Of a DNA stretch of 64,000 nucleotides, positions 8,007 through 17,615 are shown one piece after another. Origin of the DNA: Hyphomicrobiales bacterium (GTDB lineage: Bacteria; Pseudomonadota; Alphaproteobacteria; Rhizobiales; Rhizobiaceae); the NCBI GenBank assembly GCA_900471605.1, contig UCEY01000025.1, forward strand, positions 248,001-312,000, read 5' to 3'. Position numbers and translations under genes: made by a program. Each line of letters begins with the position of its first letter. The first letter of the stretch is position 1. The notes below the pieces were generated by a model. The model saw nothing but the letters and a program-made list of their open reading frames with translations, ran no database searches and was not told where the DNA came from.

Positions 8007-9197
8007 ATGAGCACGCACGAGACATTCGGAACCTATTCCGGCCCCGTCCACACCGTCGCCGACGGCCCCTCGATCAGTCCGCTGAAGGCGGGCAAGACGG
8101 TTTCGACCGCGACCGTCGGGCCCTGGCGGCTGATCGCCGGCAAGCTGGTCCGCCAGAAGGTGGCGATGGTGGCAGGCGCCATCATCCTCATCCTTTACCT
8201 GATCGGCCTGTTCGCCGAGTTCCTCGCGCCCGCCCTGCCCGCCACCTCACGGCCGCAATATACCTATGCACCACCGCAGGGCCTGAGCTTCTTCGTCACG
8301 AAGCCGGACGGCAGTACCGAGTTCAATTTCCATGTGAAGGGCTACAAGGTGGAAATCGAAAAGGTGGCGCTGCGGCGCACCTTTGTCGTCGATGACACCA
8401 AGGTCGTGCCGGTCGGGCTGTTCGTCAAAGGCCCGCGTTACGAACTCTGGGGCCTGATCCCCATGGACCGCCACCTGATCGGCCCGATCAACCCCAACGA
8501 CCCGATGTACCTGCTCGGCGCCGACCGCCTCGGCCGCGACGTCTTCTCGCGGCTGGTCTACGGCACGCGGATTTCCATGTCGATCGGCCTCGTCGGCGTC
8601 GCCATGTCGCTCGTGCTCGGCGTGGTGCTCGGCTCGATATCCGGCTTCTACGGCGGCTGGATCGATACGGTGATTCAGCGCATCATCGAGGTGGTCAGCG
8701 CCATGCCGACCATTCCGCTCTGGCTCGGCCTCGCGGCAGCGATCCCGCTCACATGGTCGCCGGTCAACGTCTATTTCGTCATCACCATCATCGTCTCGCT
8801 GCTCGGCTGGACCAGTCTTGCGCGCGAGGTGCGCGGCCGGTTCCTGGCGCTTCGCAGCGAGGATTTCGTTACCGCCGCGATGCTCGACGGATCGAGCGAG
8901 AAGCGGCTGATCTTCCGCCATATCCTGCCGTCGCTGACGAGCCATATCCTCGCCGTCGTCACACTCGCCGTGCCGACCATGATCGTTGCCGAAACCTCAC
9001 TTTCCTTCCTCGGCATCGGGCTGAAACCGCCCGTGGTCAGCTGGGGTGTTCTGCTGCAGGACGCCCAGAACATCCGCACGGTGGCGACCGCGCCATGGCT
9101 CCTGATCTGGCCCTCGCTTGCCGTGGTCGTCGCGGTGCTGTCCTTCAATTTCTTCGGCGACGGTCTGCGCGATGCCGCCGACCCCTATGACAATTGA
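8007..9197 (+). CDS. ABC transporter permease, DppC/OppC type with enlarged periplasmic segment
   Basis: The product has 396 residues. After a cytoplasmic N-terminus and the first membrane helix (about 52-75, MVAGAIILILYLIGLFAEFL), about 80 hydrophilic residues (about 78-165) precede LGADRLGRDVFSRLVYGTR, the conserved DppC motif. The core permease domain with the coupling loop SEDFVTAAMLDGSSEKRLIF follows. DppC proteins are usually about 300 residues, so the extra segment between helix 1 and the core is notable, though it is known in some oligosaccharide and YejE-type permeases. The start is at 8007 with GAGGGAGG just upstream. It partners the preceding permease. Confidence 0.9.
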   Translation: MSTHETFGTYSGPVHTVADGPSISPLKAGKTVSTATVGPWRLIAGKLVRQKVAMVAGAIILILYLIGLFAEFLAPALPATSRPQYTYAPPQGLSFFVTKPDGSTEFNFHVKGYKVEIEKVALRRTFVVDDTKVVPVGLFVKGPRYELWGLIPMDRHLIGPINPNDPMYLLGADRLGRDVFSRLVYGTRISMSIGLVGVAMSLVLGVVLGSISGFYGGWIDTVIQRIIEVVSAMPTIPLWLGLAAAIPLTWSPVNVYFVITIIVSLLGWTSLAREVRGRFLALRSEDFVTAAMLDGSSEKRLIFRHILPSLTSHILAVVTLAVPTMIVAETSLSFLGIGLKPPVVSWGVLLQDAQNIRTVATAPWLLIWPSLAVVVAVLSFNFFGDGLRDAADPYDN

Positions 9198-9207
9198 GGA
9201 GGAAACC

Positions 9208-10914
9208 ATGACCGATCTTGCCGAAGACGTCGTCCTCTCCGTCGAAAACCTCTCGATCGATTTCCGGTTGAGAACCCATATCCTGCATGCGGTCGAGAAT
9301 GTCAGTTTCGACCTCAAGCGCGGGCAAACCCTCTGCCTGGTCGGCGAAAGCGGCTCGGGCAAAAGCGTCACCGCCCGCTCCCTGCTGCAGATCGTCGACC
9401 GGCCGGGCAGCATCGTCGGCGGGCGCATCCTGCTGCGCAATGGTAGCGAGATCACCGATATCGCCAGGCTCGATCCGGATAGCCGGACCATGCGCGCCAT
9501 TCGCGGCCGCCGCATCGGCCTGATCTTCCAGGAACCGATGAGTTCGCTGTCTCCCGTCCATACGATCGGCTCGCAGATCGCCGAAGCCGTCCGTCTGCAC
9601 AGCGACCTCGACAAGCGTGCCGCACGAGCGAAGACGGTCGAACTGCTGCGCCAGGTCGAAATCCCCAATCCGGAGCAGATGGCGGACCGCTACACGTTCG
9701 AATTTTCCGGCGGCATGCGGCAAAGGGCGATGATCGCCATGGCGCTCGCCGGCAATCCCGATATCCTGATCGCCGACGAGCCGACGACAGCGCTCGACGT
9801 GACCACCCAGGCGGAGATCCTCGACCTGATCAAGCGGCTGCAGGTGGAGCGCGGCATGGCGATGCTGCTGATCACCCACGACATGGGCATCGTCGCGGAA
9901 GTGGCGGACGAGGTCGCCGTCATGCGCTTCGGCCGCATCGTCGAGCGGGGTCCGGTCGATGCGATCTACCATGATGCCCAGCATCCTTATACGAGGCAGC
10001 TCCTCGCATCGACGGTAAAACTGACACGCCATGTCGAAGGCAGGGTGCCGGCGGTGGCCGCCTCGTCGCAGCCGCCACAACCGATCCTTTCGGTCCGCAA
10101 TCTCGGCAAGACCTTCGGCTGGCACGGCAGAACCAATTCGCTGCGCGCGGTCGACGACGCCAATTTCGATCTCTATCCGGGCGAAAATCTCGGCATCGTC
10201 GGCGAAAGCGGCTCGGGCAAGACGACGCTCGGCCGGCTGATCCTGCGCACCGTCGAGCCGACCACGGGCAGCGTCGTCTACCGCAACAGGGATGGCGGCC
10301 AGGTCGAGGTCACCAGCCTGACGAAGAAGGAACTGCGCGGTTTCCATCGGGAAGTCCGGCTCGTCTTCCAGGATCCGTTTGCCTCGCTCAACCCACGCAT
10401 GACGGTCAAGGACGTGATCGGCGATCCGCTGATCGTCAACGGCCTCGCGAAAGGCAAGGCGCTCGAAGAGCGCGTTGCCGAATTGATGCGTCTTGTCGGG
10501 CTCGATCCGATGGGCATGGAGCGCTACCCCCACGCCTTTTCCGGCGGCCAGCGGCAGCGCATCGGCATCGCCCGGGCGCTGGCGCTCGATCCGCGCATCA
10601 TCATCGCCGACGAAGCGACCTCGGCGCTCGACGTGTCGATCCGCAGCCAGATCCTCGACCTGCTGCTCGACATCAAGAAGCGCCTCAACCTGAGCTTCAT
10701 CTTCATCTCGCACGACATTTCGGTGGTGCGCTATTTCTGCGACCGCGTCGCCGTCATGCATCGCGGCAAGATCGTCGAGCTCGGCGAGGCCGAGCAGATC
10801 TGCACCGCGCCGCAGGAGGCCTATACAAAAAGCCTGATTTCCGCCGTTCCCAATCCCGATCCCCGCGACAAGCGCATGCTGCACCGGCACCGCTTCGTCG
10901 CGCCCGCCAACTGA
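9208..10914 (+). CDS. ABC transporter ATP-binding protein with two fused nucleotide-binding domains
   Basis: This 568-residue cytoplasmic ATPase joins the DppD-like and DppF-like halves in one chain. Domain 1 (about 10-265) has Walker A GESGSGKS, signature FSGGMRQR and Walker [13 protein letters not shown]. Domain 2 (about 295-550) has [16 protein letters not shown] and [12 protein letters not shown], where the usual Pro after DE is Ala. Fused double ATPases of this kind are common with family-5 importers in alphaproteobacteria. The start at 9208 is preceded by GAGGAGG. It lies 10 bp after the second permease and completes the importer. Confidence 0.93.
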   Translation: MTDLAEDVVLSVENLSIDFRLRTHILHAVENVSFDLKRGQTLCLVGESGSGKSVTARSLLQIVDRPGSIVGGRILLRNGSEITDIARLDPDSRTMRAIRGRRIGLIFQEPMSSLSPVHTIGSQIAEAVRLHSDLDKRAARAKTVELLRQVEIPNPEQMADRYTFEFSGGMRQRAMIAMALAGNPDILIADEPTTALDVTTQAEILDLIKRLQVERGMAMLLITHDMGIVAEVADEVAVMRFGRIVERGPVDAIYHDAQHPYTRQLLASTVKLTRHVEGRVPAVAASSQPPQPILSVRNLGKTFGWHGRTNSLRAVDDANFDLYPGENLGIVGESGSGKTTLGRLILRTVEPTTGSVVYRNRDGGQVEVTSLTKKELRGFHREVRLVFQDPFASLNPRMTVKDVIGDPLIVNGLAKGKALEERVAELMRLVGLDPMGMERYPHAFSGGQRQRIGIARALALDPRIIIADEATSALDVSIRSQILDLLLDIKKRLNLSFIFISHDISVVRYFCDRVAVMHRGKIVELGEAEQICTAPQEAYTKSLISAVPNPDPRDKRMLHRHRFVAPAN

Positions 10915-10925
10915 GGACAGTGCCA

Positions 10926-11714
10926 GTGCCGAAATTCTCCGCCAATCTCTCCTTCCTCTACCAGGACCTGCCCTTCCTCGATCGTTTCGCGGCCGCGGCG
11001 AAGGACGGTTTCGGAGGGCTCGAATATCTCGGCCCCTATGCGGAACCGAAGGAGAAGGTCGCCGATGCACTGAATGCAAGCGGCCTCGTCCAGGCGCTGT
11101 TCAACGTGCCCTCGGGCGATTGGGCCGGCGGCGAGCGCGGCATCGCCTGTCTGCCGGACCGCATCCAGGAATTCCGAGACGGAGTAGCGCTGGCGCTGGA
11201 TTACGCCAAGGCGCTTGATTGCCGGCAGCTCAATGTCATTTCGGGCCTGGTGGCGAACGGAGCCGATATCGACACCCTGGAAAACGTGCTGGTCGAGAAC
11301 CTGAAATACGCAGCCTCGCGCTGTGCCGATGCCGGCGTCAAGCTGCTGATCGAGCCGATCAACCAACGCGACATTCCGGGCTTCTTCCTGTCGACGACCG
11401 ATCGTGCGGAACGCCTCCTCGATAGGGTCGGCTCCGACAATCTCTATATCCAGTACGATTTCTACCACATGCAGATCACGCAAGGCGATCTGATCCCCAC
11501 CTTCGCCCGCCTGAAGGACAGGATCGCGCATGTGCAGATCGCCGACAATCCCGGCCGCAACGAGCCGGGGACGGGCGAGATCAACTACACCTTCATACTC
11601 TCCGAACTCGACCGCCTCGGCTACGACGGTTGGGTCGGCTGCGAATACAGGCCGAAGGCCGGCACCAGCGAAGGCCTCGGCTGGATGAAGCCTTTCGCCG
11701 GAGGGCCACGCTAA
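10926..11714 (+). CDS. Hydroxypyruvate isomerase-like TIM-barrel protein
   Basis: The 262-residue protein has the start typical of the Hyi/OtnI family, MPKFSANLSFLY. A GTG at 10926 is chosen over GTG 10920 because AGGA ends 8 bases upstream and the N-terminus fits the family. Conserved acidic residues are present: E143 in LLIEPINQRD and E240 in WVGCEYRPK, plus YDFYHMQ near 177. Family members isomerise hydroxypyruvate and tartronate semialdehyde or 2-oxotetronates, using a divalent metal. It follows the ATPase gene by 11 bp, so it belongs to the oligosaccharide operon, perhaps handling a C3/C4 acid produced from a sugar acid. The exact substrate is uncertain. Confidence 0.82.
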   Translation: MPKFSANLSFLYQDLPFLDRFAAAAKDGFGGLEYLGPYAEPKEKVADALNASGLVQALFNVPSGDWAGGERGIACLPDRIQEFRDGVALALDYAKALDCRQLNVISGLVANGADIDTLENVLVENLKYAASRCADAGVKLLIEPINQRDIPGFFLSTTDRAERLLDRVGSDNLYIQYDFYHMQITQGDLIPTFARLKDRIAHVQIADNPGRNEPGTGEINYTFILSELDRLGYDGWVGCEYRPKAGTSEGLGWMKPFAGGPR

Positions 11715-11823
11715 GATCAACGCTTTTCAGGACTAACCGGACGCCATCTTCGCCGCTACCAGACCGGGGCCTTTCTCCGGAGGGCGGAGCCATGTCCGAA
11801 CATCGATGAAAAAGGACAGGACC

Positions 11824-13932
11824 ATGCTCAGAAACGATATCCAGTTCCCCTACGGCGCCGTCTATTTCCGCAAATCCAATCCGCCCCGCGAAGACTGGGA
11901 GCGCGACTATGCGACGGCAGGCGAGGATGGCCTCAACATCTTCCGCCACTGGTTCATGTGGAGTGCGATCGAAACTGCGCCGGGCGTCTACGACTGGGAG
12001 GAATACGACCGCCAGCTCGATCTCGCGGCGAAGAACGGCATCAAGACGGTCATCGCCGAACTCATCCATGCCGTGCCCGACTGGGCGGTGCGCAAATACG
12101 CCGATGCGTTGCAAGTCAATGCCGACGGCACCAAGCTCGGCTCCTACATGGGCGTTTCGGCGGCGACCGGCGGCTTTTCCAACAATGGCGGCGGCGCCGG
12201 CGCGCTGACGCTCAACTGCCCGGAGGTCAAGGAGGCGGCTGGCCGGTTTCTCACCGCGCTCGCCACCCGCTATAAGGACCATCCGGCGATCTACGGCTAC
12301 GACGTCTGGAACGAGTGCAATTATTCCGCCGATGTCGATTACAGCAGCTATGCCAAATCGGCCTTCCGCATATGGCTGGAGAAGAAATACTGCACGCTCA
12401 AAGCGCTCGCCAAGGCCTGGTATCGCTACAGCTATGCGGCATGGGAGGATGTCGAGCCGCCGGTCCACATGGCGCCCTATCCGGAATGCATCGACTGGCT
12501 GCAGTTCAAGCGCGACAACTTCTACGACCAGATGCAATGGCGCATCGACACGATCCGCGCCATCGACCAGAAGAACACGATCGCCGCCCACGGCATTTCC
12601 GGTGCGATCCCAAACATGGCGGCGAACGGCTGCGATGACTGGCTGGCCGCCTCCAAGGTCGAGGTCTACGGTTTCACCTGGATCCAGGCCCGCAAGGGGA
12701 CGGAAGCCTGGAAGAACTGGTACGGCGTCGATATCAACCGCGCCGCCGCTCGCGGAAAACCCTTCTGGCATGCGGAGCGCCAGGGCGGGCCATTGTGGCT
12801 GCAGCCGCAGGTGATCGGCCGCGACAAGGATGACGGCCGCGTCGCCGAGCCCCAGGACATCCGCCTGTGGAGCATGACCTCGTTTGCGGGCGGCGCCCGC
12901 GGCGTGCTGAACCTGCGCTGGCGGCCGCTGCTCGACGGCCCGCTTTTTGGTGCCTTCGGCGCCTACGGCATGGACGGTTCCCGCACGGCGCGCTCGAAGA
13001 TCCAGAGCGACATGGCCAAATGGGCGAACGATCCCGCGCAAGCCGCCCTGTGGGAGGCGAAGCCGGTGCGCGGCGAAATCGGCATTCTGGTCGTTCCCGA
13101 GACGCAGGAATGGGATTACCTGCTGAATTACGACCGCAAGGAAAAGCCCTATCCGGAAGCGATGTGGGGCGCCTACCGCGCCTTCCTCGAAAACGGCGTT
13201 CAGCCGGACTGGGTGCATATCGATGATATCGATGCCTATGACCGCCTCTATTTCCCCTATCCGATCATGTTCACCGCCGAGCAGGCCAAACGCCTCACTG
13301 CCTGGGTGGAGAAAGGCGGCACGCTGATCGCGGAGGCCTGCCCCGGCTATTTCGGCGACCGCGGCCATGTCGGCCAGGTGCAACCGAACATGGGCCTGGA
13401 CAAGGTTTTTGGCGCCCGGGAGGATCAGGTCGAATTCATGCCCGACATCGGCGACCGCATCCATTTCAAGCTGGACGGGCTGAACGCCGACGGCGGCGGC
13501 TTCCTGCAATCCTACGTGCCGGCCGGCGGTACCGCGCGCGGCAATTTCGACGATGGACGGCTTGCCGTGGTCGAGAACGCCTACGGCCGGGGCCGCACGC
13601 TGCTAATCGGCACCAACCCCTCGGTCGCCTATTACAAGTCTGAGGGCAAGGCGAACGGCGCCTTCTTTGCGGAGCTGCTGCGTTGGTCCAACTGCACCCC
13701 GCATGCGGCTCTGTCGAACAGGGCGCTGTTCGCCCGCATCCACCGCAGCGAGAAGGGCAGCTTCCTCTGGCTCGTCAACCCGACCCGCTCGGTGCAGGCG
13801 ACGGAGGTGACGCTGGCCGAGGGACACGGCCGGCTCGCTGCCGGCAAGGCAGTCTGGCCGGTCGGAAATACCCATGACGGCGGCAAGATCGAGGTGCCGG
13901 CCCGCGACGTGCTGATCTTGCCGCTCGCGTAA
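11824..13932 (+). CDS. GH42 family beta-galactosidase
   Basis: The 702-residue cytoplasmic glycosidase has a GH42 TIM barrel (about 1-380), a trimerisation domain (about 385-600) and a small C-terminal beta domain. The acid/base is E164 in YDVWNECNY and the nucleophile is E318 in PFWHAERQGG, both in family-typical contexts. The family hydrolyses terminal beta-galactosides. Start 11824 is preferred over 11806 because AGGA lies about 8 bases upstream and the family N-terminus (FPYGAVYFRKSNPP) follows closely. It is the last gene of the importer operon and implies galactose-containing side chains, such as rhamnogalacturonan I or arabinogalactan, as the source (inference). Confidence 0.9.
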   Translation: MLRNDIQFPYGAVYFRKSNPPREDWERDYATAGEDGLNIFRHWFMWSAIETAPGVYDWEEYDRQLDLAAKNGIKTVIAELIHAVPDWAVRKYADALQVNADGTKLGSYMGVSAATGGFSNNGGGAGALTLNCPEVKEAAGRFLTALATRYKDHPAIYGYDVWNECNYSADVDYSSYAKSAFRIWLEKKYCTLKALAKAWYRYSYAAWEDVEPPVHMAPYPECIDWLQFKRDNFYDQMQWRIDTIRAIDQKNTIAAHGISGAIPNMAANGCDDWLAASKVEVYGFTWIQARKGTEAWKNWYGVDINRAAARGKPFWHAERQGGPLWLQPQVIGRDKDDGRVAEPQDIRLWSMTSFAGGARGVLNLRWRPLLDGPLFGAFGAYGMDGSRTARSKIQSDMAKWANDPAQAALWEAKPVRGEIGILVVPETQEWDYLLNYDRKEKPYPEAMWGAYRAFLENGVQPDWVHIDDIDAYDRLYFPYPIMFTAEQAKRLTAWVEKGGTLIAEACPGYFGDRGHVGQVQPNMGLDKVFGAREDQVEFMPDIGDRIHFKLDGLNADGGGFLQSYVPAGGTARGNFDDGRLAVVENAYGRGRTLLIGTNPSVAYYKSEGKANGAFFAELLRWSNCTPHAALSNRALFARIHRSEKGSFLWLVNPTRSVQATEVTLAEGHGRLAAGKAVWPVGNTHDGGKIEVPARDVLILPLA

Positions 13933-13940
13933 CACCATCC

Positions 13941-13971
13941 GCCGCCCTCGGACAGAATGTCCCGGGGCGGC
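13941..13971 (+). terminator. Strong hairpin after the GH42 gene
   Basis: An outer stem GCCGCCC/GGGCGGC encloses an inner stem GGACA/TGTCC with a GAA loop, starting 8 bp after the GH42 stop codon. There is no T-run, so termination efficiency is uncertain, but the position marks the likely end of the polysaccharide operon. Confidence 0.5.
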
Positions 13972-14060
13972 ACTGAATCCGATTGGTCATCCTCAGCCTC
14001 GTAGACGTCCCGAAGCGCTTGCGGTAATGGCAGAAGACAGGAAGACAGTCGGAGAGCGGA

Positions 14061-15356
14061 ATGCCGGAGCGGGATGTCATCGTCGTCGGCGCAGGGTTTA
14101 CGGGCCTCAGCGCCGCGCTGGAGCTTGTCGATGCAGGGCTCGACGTGCTGCTGCTTGAGGCGCGCGATCGGGTCGGCGGCAAGGTCGAATCCGAGACGCT
14201 GTCGGACGGTACCCGCGTCGATACCGGCGGGCAGTTCTTCTGCCGCGACATGGCCGAGCTGATGGCGCTGATCGCCAGAAACGGCAAGACGCCGGTCATG
14301 ACCCATTACGACGGCGAGATGATCTACCGGCCAGCCGTCCCGCCGCAACAGGGTTTCGCGCGCTGGCAGGGGGTGGATGCGTTGCGCGACCGGATGATCG
14401 CCACCGCTCCGGACGACCCCGATCTCGCGAAACTGACGGCCGCCGACTGGGTCGCCCGCCAGGACGACGTGCCGGGCGACATCAGGAAAAGCTTCCTGCG
14501 GCTGATCAAGGGGCTCTGGTGCCGCGCGCCCGAAGAAATCGCCTTTACCTGGCTCGCCTCGAACGACCGGCGCATTACCAATACCTATTCGGAAATGGAA
14601 ATGTTCCTGCCCGATACGCTGCACGCACTGGCCGACCAGCTCGCGGCCAGGTTTGGCGACCGCCTGCGCCTCGGCACGGCGGTGACCGGCATCGAACATT
14701 CCGAAACCGGCGCCACCGTCATCGTCGGTGATGAGCGCCTCCCGGCGAAACGCCTCATCCTGGCGCTGCCGCCGGTGATGATCCGCCGGCTTCCGTTTTC
14801 GCCCGCTCTTCCCGGGCAATTTCAGAAGGCGCTTTCCGCCTGGGCACCCGGGCTTTCGATCAAGCTGCAGGCGAGCTACGACAGGCCGTTCTGGCGCGAG
14901 CGGGGGCTTTCGGGCGCCGTCATGTGGCACGAGCCCCAGGGGCTCTATGCCTGCGATGCCAGCCGCGGCGACTATGCCGGCCTGATCATCTTCGTCGGCG
15001 GCCCGGAAGCGCAGCAATGGCACGAGCGGCCGCGCGAGGAACTCACCGCCTTCATCCGCGAGCAACTGACCGAAGCCTTCGGGCCTGAAGGCGGTAATCC
15101 GCGCGATATCCATGTCCGCGATTGGGTCAACGATCCCTGGAGCGGCGGCGCCTATAGCGATGTCGTGATCGATCTCGATGCACGCTATGCGGAGGACATT
15201 ATCAACGAAGGCATCCCGCCCATTCATTTCGCATCGTCGGAATTATCCCCCTCCTATCCGGGCTATGTCGAGGGCGCGATCGTGGCGGGCAGGCTGGCGG
15301 CAGGACGGGTCATCGGCGCATTGGCGAACAGCCGGTCGAAGATCGGGGGCGAATGA
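14061..15356 (+). CDS. FAD-dependent amine oxidase
   Basis: The 431-residue flavoprotein has an N-terminal Rossmann motif VVGAGFTGLSAALEL, the family motif LLEARDRVGGKVES, and a C-terminal FAD-contacting segment with IHFASSELSPSYPGYVEGAI. This is the monoamine oxidase-like fold; such enzymes oxidise primary or secondary amines with O2 as acceptor. GGAGAG precedes the ATG. It follows the GH42 gene by 128 bp across a strong hairpin, and a GntR regulator follows, so it more probably belongs with the amino-compound genes to its right than with the polysaccharide operon. Substrate unknown. Confidence 0.85.
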   Translation: MPERDVIVVGAGFTGLSAALELVDAGLDVLLLEARDRVGGKVESETLSDGTRVDTGGQFFCRDMAELMALIARNGKTPVMTHYDGEMIYRPAVPPQQGFARWQGVDALRDRMIATAPDDPDLAKLTAADWVARQDDVPGDIRKSFLRLIKGLWCRAPEEIAFTWLASNDRRITNTYSEMEMFLPDTLHALADQLAARFGDRLRLGTAVTGIEHSETGATVIVGDERLPAKRLILALPPVMIRRLPFSPALPGQFQKALSAWAPGLSIKLQASYDRPFWRERGLSGAVMWHEPQGLYACDASRGDYAGLIIFVGGPEAQQWHERPREELTAFIREQLTEAFGPEGGNPRDIHVRDWVNDPWSGGAYSDVVIDLDARYAEDIINEGIPPIHFASSELSPSYPGYVEGAIVAGRLAAGRVIGALANSRSKIGGE

Positions 15357-15513
15357 CGCCTCTATCGGCCCGAAGGACGCAACGGACAAGCCGCACCTTC
15401 AGGCACTCCCCGTTTAATCGCTTCGAATCCATCCAAGCCATGACAATGGCTATTTCCTGTCGACAACATGTGTGCAATTATTCAGCCGCATTGGCTCGCG
15501 AGACAGGTCGACG

Positions 15514-16230
15514 ATGGCGAAGAACGAACCGGCAGAAACCGACATACCCCGCGCACGCGGCTCAGGAACGCAGAGCGTCTATACGGTTCTGCGGGGAGAA
15601 ATCCTCGCCATGACCTTGGCGCCGGGCAGCCCTCTCGACGAGGTGCGGCTATCCGAGCGTTTCGGCATGTCGCGCACCCCGATCCGTGAGGCCCTGCTGC
15701 GGCTTTCGGCCGATGGCCTCGTCGCCACGCTGCCGAACCGCAACACCATCGTGGCGACGATCGATTTCGCCTCGCTGCCCACTTATTTCGACGCGCTGAC
15801 GCTGATGTATAGGGTCACCACCCGCGGAGCCGCCATGCGCGGGACGCCGCAGGCGATGGGCGAGATCCGCAAGCGCCAGGCGGAGTTTGCCGCCGCCGTC
15901 ACCGCCCAGGATGCTTTTGCGATGATCGAGGCGAACCGGGAATTCCACGTGGCGATCGCCGAACTTGCCGGCAACGCCTATTACACCACATTCTTTGCCC
16001 GACTGCTCGACGAGGGGAGGCGCATCCTGCGTCTCTATTACCGCACGTTCGACGACCGCTTGCCGCGCCAATATGTCGACGAGCATGAGGAGATGATCGC
16101 CGCGATCGAAGCGCGCGACGTCGAGCGCTCCGACAAGCTCGCCATCAAGCACGCCGACCAGATCGTCCGGCAGATCCAGGACTATCTCGCCCGCGATCTC
16201 GGCCATCCCATCGACCTTGCCGCGGGCTGA
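15514..16230 (+). CDS. GntR-family regulator, FCD type
   Basis: The 238-residue regulator has a winged helix (about 18-85: VYTVLRGEILAMTLAPGSPL, then RFGMSRTPIREALLRLSADG) and an all-helical FCD effector domain (about 95-225) with the usual acidic and His ligand pattern (FHVAIAELAGN, DEHEEMIAAI, HADQIV). The start at 15514 is chosen because ACAGG lies about 8 bases before ATGGCG; an upstream ATG at 15472 would add a non-family tail. It is followed by a DadA-like oxidase (39 bp), an M24 peptidase and a convergent transporter, which are its likely targets. Effector unknown. Confidence 0.9.
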   Translation: MAKNEPAETDIPRARGSGTQSVYTVLRGEILAMTLAPGSPLDEVRLSERFGMSRTPIREALLRLSADGLVATLPNRNTIVATIDFASLPTYFDALTLMYRVTTRGAAMRGTPQAMGEIRKRQAEFAAAVTAQDAFAMIEANREFHVAIAELAGNAYYTTFFARLLDEGRRILRLYYRTFDDRLPRQYVDEHEEMIAAIEARDVERSDKLAIKHADQIVRQIQDYLARDLGHPIDLAAG

Positions 16231-16269
16231 GCCGCAACCTTCCGCATCCGTTTCACAGGACCAGAAATC

Positions 16270-17520
16270 ATGAACTCCCCTTCGATCGACGCCGTGGTTA
16301 TCGGCTCGGGTATAATTGGCGCGATGTCGGCGCATTACCTGCTGGAGGACGGCCGTTCGGTGCTGATAATCGAACGCGGCGAGGTGGCCAGGGGTGCGAG
16401 CAGCGGCAATGCCGGCATTCTCGCCTTTCCTGAGATCATACCGATCGCCGCCCCCGGCATGATGCGGAAGGCGCCGAAATGGCTGCTCGATCCGCTGGGA
16501 CCGCTGAGCCTGCCGCCTTCCTACGCGCTCAACATGGTGCCCTGGCTGTGGCGCCTCTGGCGTGCCAGCGCCCGGCCGGCCTATGAACGCACCGTCGGTG
16601 TGCATGCCAGGATGATGCCGATGGCGCGCAGCGAAATGCTGCGTACCGTCGAGCGCACCGGCCTGCGGGCGATGGTGAAGCAGACCGGCACGCTCGACCT
16701 CTACGACAGCGAGGCGAGCCTCAATGCCGCAGGCAACGACTGGCTGGCGAAACGCAAGGCCGGTTTCGAGTTCCAGAAAGTCGGCCGCAGCGAGATCGAG
16801 GCTCTGCAACCGGGTCTTGCACCGCAATTCCAACACGGCGTCTTCACGCCGTCGGGCCTGCAGGTCTCCGATCCCCTGGAATTCACCCAGGCCCTGTTCA
16901 GCAATGCCATGTCGCGCGGCGCCTCGCTCCGGATCGGCGAAGCCACCCGTATCGAGCCGACGGCCGACGGCGCCCGTGTTGTGCTGGACGATGGCGCCGT
17001 CTTCGAGGCGAAGACCGTGGTGCTGGCAGGCGGCGCCTGGTCGAAAAAGATCGTGACCGGCCTCGGCGACCACGCGCCGCTGGAAACCGAGCGCGGCTAC
17101 AACACGACGTTGCCGCAGGGCGCCTTTCCGCTGCATCGCCAGCTCTATTTCAACGATCACGGCTTCGTCGTCACGCCGCTCTCCTCCGGTATCCGCGTCG
17201 GCGGCGCCGTCGAACTCGGAGGGCTGAACCTGGCTCCGAATTACCGGCGCTCGGAAGCGATGCTGAAAAAGGCGAAAAGCTTCCTGCCGGATCTGAAGAC
17301 CGACGGGGGCCGGCAATGGATGGGATTTCGTCCCTCAATGCCGGACTGCCTGCCGGTGATCAGCCCGTCAGGCGCCACGCCGGCGGTCATCTACGCCTTC
17401 GGCCACGGACATCTCGGCCTCACCCAGTCGGCAGCAACCGGCCGGCTGGTTGCAGATATCGCCGCGCGGCGGACGCCTGCTGTCGATATCCAACCCTACA
17501 GCATCAGCCGCTTCCGCTGA
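16270..17520 (+). CDS. FAD-dependent oxidoreductase, DAO/DadA family
   Basis: The 416-residue protein opens with a dinucleotide-binding motif VVIGSGIIGAMSAHYLLEDG and the DAO-family motif RGASSGNAGILA (about 42-53). The C-terminal FAD-binding part is GHGHLGLTQSAATGRLV. D-amino acid dehydrogenases, and many oxidases of N-substituted glycine or proline derivatives, share this architecture, so the substrate is an amino acid or secondary amine but is not fixed by sequence. It lies 39 bp after the GntR gene and 95 bp before an M24 peptidase. Together they suggest hydrolysis of a proline-like or modified peptide followed by oxidation of the product (inference). Confidence 0.85.
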   Translation: MNSPSIDAVVIGSGIIGAMSAHYLLEDGRSVLIIERGEVARGASSGNAGILAFPEIIPIAAPGMMRKAPKWLLDPLGPLSLPPSYALNMVPWLWRLWRASARPAYERTVGVHARMMPMARSEMLRTVERTGLRAMVKQTGTLDLYDSEASLNAAGNDWLAKRKAGFEFQKVGRSEIEALQPGLAPQFQHGVFTPSGLQVSDPLEFTQALFSNAMSRGASLRIGEATRIEPTADGARVVLDDGAVFEAKTVVLAGGAWSKKIVTGLGDHAPLETERGYNTTLPQGAFPLHRQLYFNDHGFVVTPLSSGIRVGGAVELGGLNLAPNYRRSEAMLKKAKSFLPDLKTDGGRQWMGFRPSMPDCLPVISPSGATPAVIYAFGHGHLGLTQSAATGRLVADIAARRTPAVDIQPYSISRFR

Positions 17521-17615
17521 GGCAACCGACAGCAAAACATCGATCGGCAGAACATGCCGAATATCTACGAAATACAAACAGGATATAATCCTTGTGAAGC
17601 CGAAAGGAACCGGAC

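Noticed and set aside
17584..17589. TATAAT box upstream of the intact M24 gene
   Set aside because: A perfect -10 match, but the hexamer at -35 distance is ATATCT, unlike TTGACA, so I do not call a promoter.
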